Assembly: GCA_014378195.1 (NCBI GenBank)
Contig: JACMOC010000052.1
Location: 18,388 to 82,387 of the forward strand
DNA: 64,000 nucleotides
DNA from: Oligoflexus sp.
GTDB taxonomy: Bacteria; Bdellovibrionota_B; Oligoflexia; Oligoflexales; Oligoflexaceae
Reading direction: 5' to 3'
Both the position numbers and the translations under genes were made by a program. This document shows positions 61,667 through 64,000 of the stretch, piece after piece. A model generated the notes under the pieces. That model was not told the DNA's origin and ran no database searches. It worked only from the letters and a program-made list of their open reading frames with translations. Numbering within the stretch: the first letter of the stretch is position 1; the number at the start of each line of letters is the position of its first letter.

Positions 61667-62779
61667 ATGATACAGGCTATTGGCTATGCTACGAAATCGG
61701 CCCATGCGGCGCTAAAACCTTATGAATTTACCCGGCCTGATCCCAAGGCAAACGAAGTTCAGATTAAGATAACTCACTGCGGCATTTGTCATTCCGATGT
61801 GCATCAAGCCCGTAATGAATGGAATAACACACTCTACCCCTGCATGCCCGGGCACGAGATAATCGGTCGGGTCGAAAAAACTGGATCTGCAGTCAAAAAA
61901 TTCAAAACAGGGGACATTGTTGGTGTCGGCTGTATGGTCGATTCTTGCAAAGAATGCCCATCCTGCAAAGAAGGTCTTGAGCAATACTGCGAAAGCGAAA
62001 AAGGGTTTCTGGCGACATATAACGGCAATCAAAGAATGCCGTCCCCTGAGAACCATACATATGGCGGTTATTCCAACCTCATCGTTGTGCGAGAGGATTT
62101 TGTTTTAACTATTCCGCAAAATCTTGATCCCGCTGCTGCTGGGCCGATCCTTTGCGCGGGCGTAACAACTTATTCGCCCCTTCGTCACTGGGGCGTTAAA
62201 TCCGGGCACAAAGTAGGCATCATCGGCCTGGGCGGCCTTGGACACATGGCGGTGAAACTCGCTAAAGCCATGGGAGCTGAGGTCTCGGTTATCACGACGT
62301 CCAAAGAGAAACGCGAGGATGCCCTGGCATTAGGCGCTAAAGAGGTGATCCTCTCCGATGACAATGCGGATATGAAAAAACACAAAAGTTCTTTCGATTT
62401 TATTCTTAGCACTATTCCGCAGCCCCATGACGTCAATCCTTATGCCGAGCTTTTAAAACGAGACGGCGTTATCACGATCGTCGGTTGCATCGCGCCTCTG
62501 ACTAAACCGCTCGATATGAGTAAATTGCTCATGGACCGAAGAAGCCTGGGAACCTCGCTGATCGGGGGTATTAAAGAGACTCAAGAGGTTCTCGACTTTT
62601 GTAGTAAACATAATATTCAGCCTAACACCAGGCTTGTTTCGGTAGACAAAATCAACGAGGCTTTTGACGAGATCGATGCCGGAAAAATCGATTTTCGTTA
62701 TGTTATCGATATGGCGACTCTTGCTGAAAAGCATGAAGATAAAAGCATTTTGGGCAAAATCGGAATCACATCGCATTAA
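61667..62779 (+). CDS. Zinc-dependent NAD(P) alcohol dehydrogenase (CAD/YahK-like)
   Basis: I chose ATG 61667 (AAGGGAG 7 bases upstream), giving 370 residues. Catalytic zinc ligands are in CGICHSDVHQ and MPGHEIIG; structural zinc is in CKECPSCKEGLEQYC. The nucleotide site is VGIIGLGGLGHMAVKLAKAM. The pattern matches cinnamyl-alcohol-dehydrogenase-like aldehyde reductases of the MDR family, usually NADPH-dependent. Slightly longer than usual at the C-terminus (MATLAEKHEDKSILGKIG). It precedes the esterase gene by 28 bases and may be co-transcribed. Confidence 0.92.
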   Translation: MIQAIGYATKSAHAALKPYEFTRPDPKANEVQIKITHCGICHSDVHQARNEWNNTLYPCMPGHEIIGRVEKTGSAVKKFKTGDIVGVGCMVDSCKECPSCKEGLEQYCESEKGFLATYNGNQRMPSPENHTYGGYSNLIVVREDFVLTIPQNLDPAAAGPILCAGVTTYSPLRHWGVKSGHKVGIIGLGGLGHMAVKLAKAMGAEVSVITTSKEKREDALALGAKEVILSDDNADMKKHKSSFDFILSTIPQPHDVNPYAELLKRDGVITIVGCIAPLTKPLDMSKLLMDRRSLGTSLIGGIKETQEVLDFCSKHNIQPNTRLVSVDKINEAFDEIDAGKIDFRYVIDMATLAEKHEDKSILGKIGITSH

Positions 62780-62807
62780 ATAATTTGACTTAACACGGGA
62801 GTTTATT

Positions 62808-63872
62808 ATGTTGAAAAAATCTTTGTCGAGTGGATTTGCCTTAGGACTTTTTGCTCTTTCGACGACTCTCTCTGCCGCCGAAAAACCTAACAAACAGATG
62901 AGCGCGGTCCTTGACGAACTTGCCAGTAAAGGTGGCAAACCTATCGAGACCCTAAGTGCAGCTGAAGCGCGGAAACAACCAACACCGGCCGATGCTGTTC
63001 ATTCTTTAATGGAAAAAAAGAACATTAAATCTGACACGACCCATGTGAAGTCGGAAGACATACAGATCGATGGGGCGGCGGGTAAGATTACAGCGCGGGT
63101 TTACCGTCCGATTCTGACAGGAAATGCGTCTGTTAAAACCCCGGCCCTTCCACTCGTTGTTTACTATCACGGTGGGGGATTTGTTATCGCCACCAACGAT
63201 ACCTACGATGCGACACCCAGATCGATGGCGCAGTTGACCAACGCGATTTTTCTCTCCGTTGAATATCGCAAAGCGCCTGAAAACAAATTTCCTGCCGCTC
63301 ATGATGATGCATTTGCTGCGTATCAATGGGCACTGAAAAACGCGGCAAACCTCGGAGCCGATCCCAAACGCATCGCTGTCCTTGGCGAAAGCGCTGGCGG
63401 GAATCTTGCTCTGAACGTCGCAATCAAGGCTCGTGATGCGGGGATTCAAATCCCACTACACGAAGTATTGGTCTATCCCGTCGCAGGTATTGATACAAAT
63501 ACGGAATCGTATCGTCAGAATGCAGAAGCCAAACCTTTAAATAAACAGATGATGAACTGGTTCATCACCAATACTACTTCAAAATCGAGTGATGTAAATG
63601 ACCCGCGCCTCAATCTGATGGCAGCCGATGTAAAAGGTCTGAAACCGGCTACAGTCATCACTGCGGATATCGATCCTTTGCGATCCGAAGGCAAAGCCCT
63701 TGCCGATAAATTGGAGCACGCAGGCGTGAAAACCAGCTACAGAAACTACAAGGGTGTTACGCACGAGTTTTTCGGAATGGCCGCTGTTGTGGACGAAGCT
63801 AAAGATGCTCAGAAAAAAGCCGCTGACGACCTGAAGGATGCATTTAGAATATCAAGTCTTTCGGGCCGATAA
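62808..63872 (+). CDS. Secreted alpha/beta-hydrolase (HSL/GDXG esterase family)
   Basis: 354 residues with GGGAG before the ATG. The signal peptide is LGLFALSTTLSAA, cleaved near residue 24. The oxyanion motif is VVYYHGGGFVIA. The nucleophile is in GESAGGNLALN, Asp in ITADIDPLRSEG and His in VTHEFFG. This is the hormone-sensitive-lipase family of short-acyl esterases. Probably periplasmic or secreted. A spacer of about 80 residues precedes the catalytic domain (MSAVLDELASKGGKPIE). It ends at a strong terminator. Confidence 0.9.
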   Translation: MLKKSLSSGFALGLFALSTTLSAAEKPNKQMSAVLDELASKGGKPIETLSAAEARKQPTPADAVHSLMEKKNIKSDTTHVKSEDIQIDGAAGKITARVYRPILTGNASVKTPALPLVVYYHGGGFVIATNDTYDATPRSMAQLTNAIFLSVEYRKAPENKFPAAHDDAFAAYQWALKNAANLGADPKRIAVLGESAGGNLALNVAIKARDAGIQIPLHEVLVYPVAGIDTNTESYRQNAEAKPLNKQMMNWFITNTTSKSSDVNDPRLNLMAADVKGLKPATVITADIDPLRSEGKALADKLEHAGVKTSYRNYKGVTHEFFGMAAVVDEAKDAQKKAADDLKDAFRISSLSGR

Positions 63873-63893
63873 ATCCCTTATCCTCACTTCGCG

Positions 63894-63921
63894 GGTCAGA
63901 CCTTTTGGTCTGGCCTTTTTT
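63894..63921 (+). terminator. Rho-independent terminator after the esterase gene
   Basis: GGTCAGACC, loop TTTT, GGTCTGGCC (one G-T pair), followed by six T. The remaining 79 bases of the window show no gene. Confidence 0.92.
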
Positions 63922-64000
63922 CATTTTAGAGCTGTTTTGACTGTGGTTATCTCGATTTGAGATCTTAAGGATTCGATGTCGATTTTTTGCTATTGGGATG

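Overview
The window (about 50% GC, densely coded on both strands) looks like a chromosomal segment of a Gram-negative, deltaproteobacterium-like organism, most plausibly Bdellovibrionota/Oligoflexia. This placement is an inference. It rests on a general secretion (type II) operon, many outer-membrane barrels and lipoproteins, large hybrid histidine kinases, an EF-G of the mitochondrial/spirochaete/delta (spd) type, a roughly 585-residue aromatic amino acid hydroxylase, and an ovothiol synthase. I saw no rRNA, tRNA, CRISPR array, prophage or insertion sequence.

Layout. 0-8 kb: the tail of gspF and gspG-H-I-J-K-L-M-N, one compact operon ending at a clear terminator. 8-15.2 kb: a GT4-TPR glycosyltransferase between two unknown genes, a stand-alone EF-G, and a membrane-anchored repeat protein. 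15.2-22.7 kb: a decayed PAS kinase, then a kinase operon (triple-PAS hybrid kinase, CheR, REC-kinase-REC). 22.7-27.3 kb: a lipoprotein gene with two in-frame TAA codons, a DUF2797 protein, a barrel protein and a 746-bp gap holding a candidate small RNA. 27.3-36.4 kb: a HelD-like ATPase, a six-gene fatty-acid/polyketide-type cassette (SDR, dehydratase, ketosynthase, ACP, acyltransferase, phosphopantetheinyl transferase), prs and infC. 36.6-43.3 kb: a cysteine-cluster protein, an outer-membrane protein, PrkA and a PIN-PhoH ATPase. 43.4-46 kb: a decay zone with an MFS remnant, a higBA module whose toxin is interrupted by TAA, and a second lipoprotein gene interrupted by TAA, bracketed by two copies of one hairpin. 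46-52.7 kb: dps, purH, a PadR-DUF1700-DUF4097 operon, mnmA and an SGNH lipoprotein. 52.9-64 kb: aromatic amino acid hydroxylase, pyrF-pyrE, an ovoA-decarboxylase-class V PLP enzyme operon, a zinc alcohol dehydrogenase and a secreted HSL-family esterase.

The most interesting points are: (1) four in-frame TAA codons in three genes that keep good ribosome-binding sites and an otherwise intact frame; (2) an ovothiol operon that adds a group II PLP decarboxylase; (3) the self-contained acyl-ACP cassette with divergent ketosynthase and ACP motifs; (4) a structured small-RNA candidate with its own promoter and terminator; (5) CheR without CheB between two hybrid kinases, the first with three near-identical PAS domains and a long Glu/Gln-rich coiled coil.
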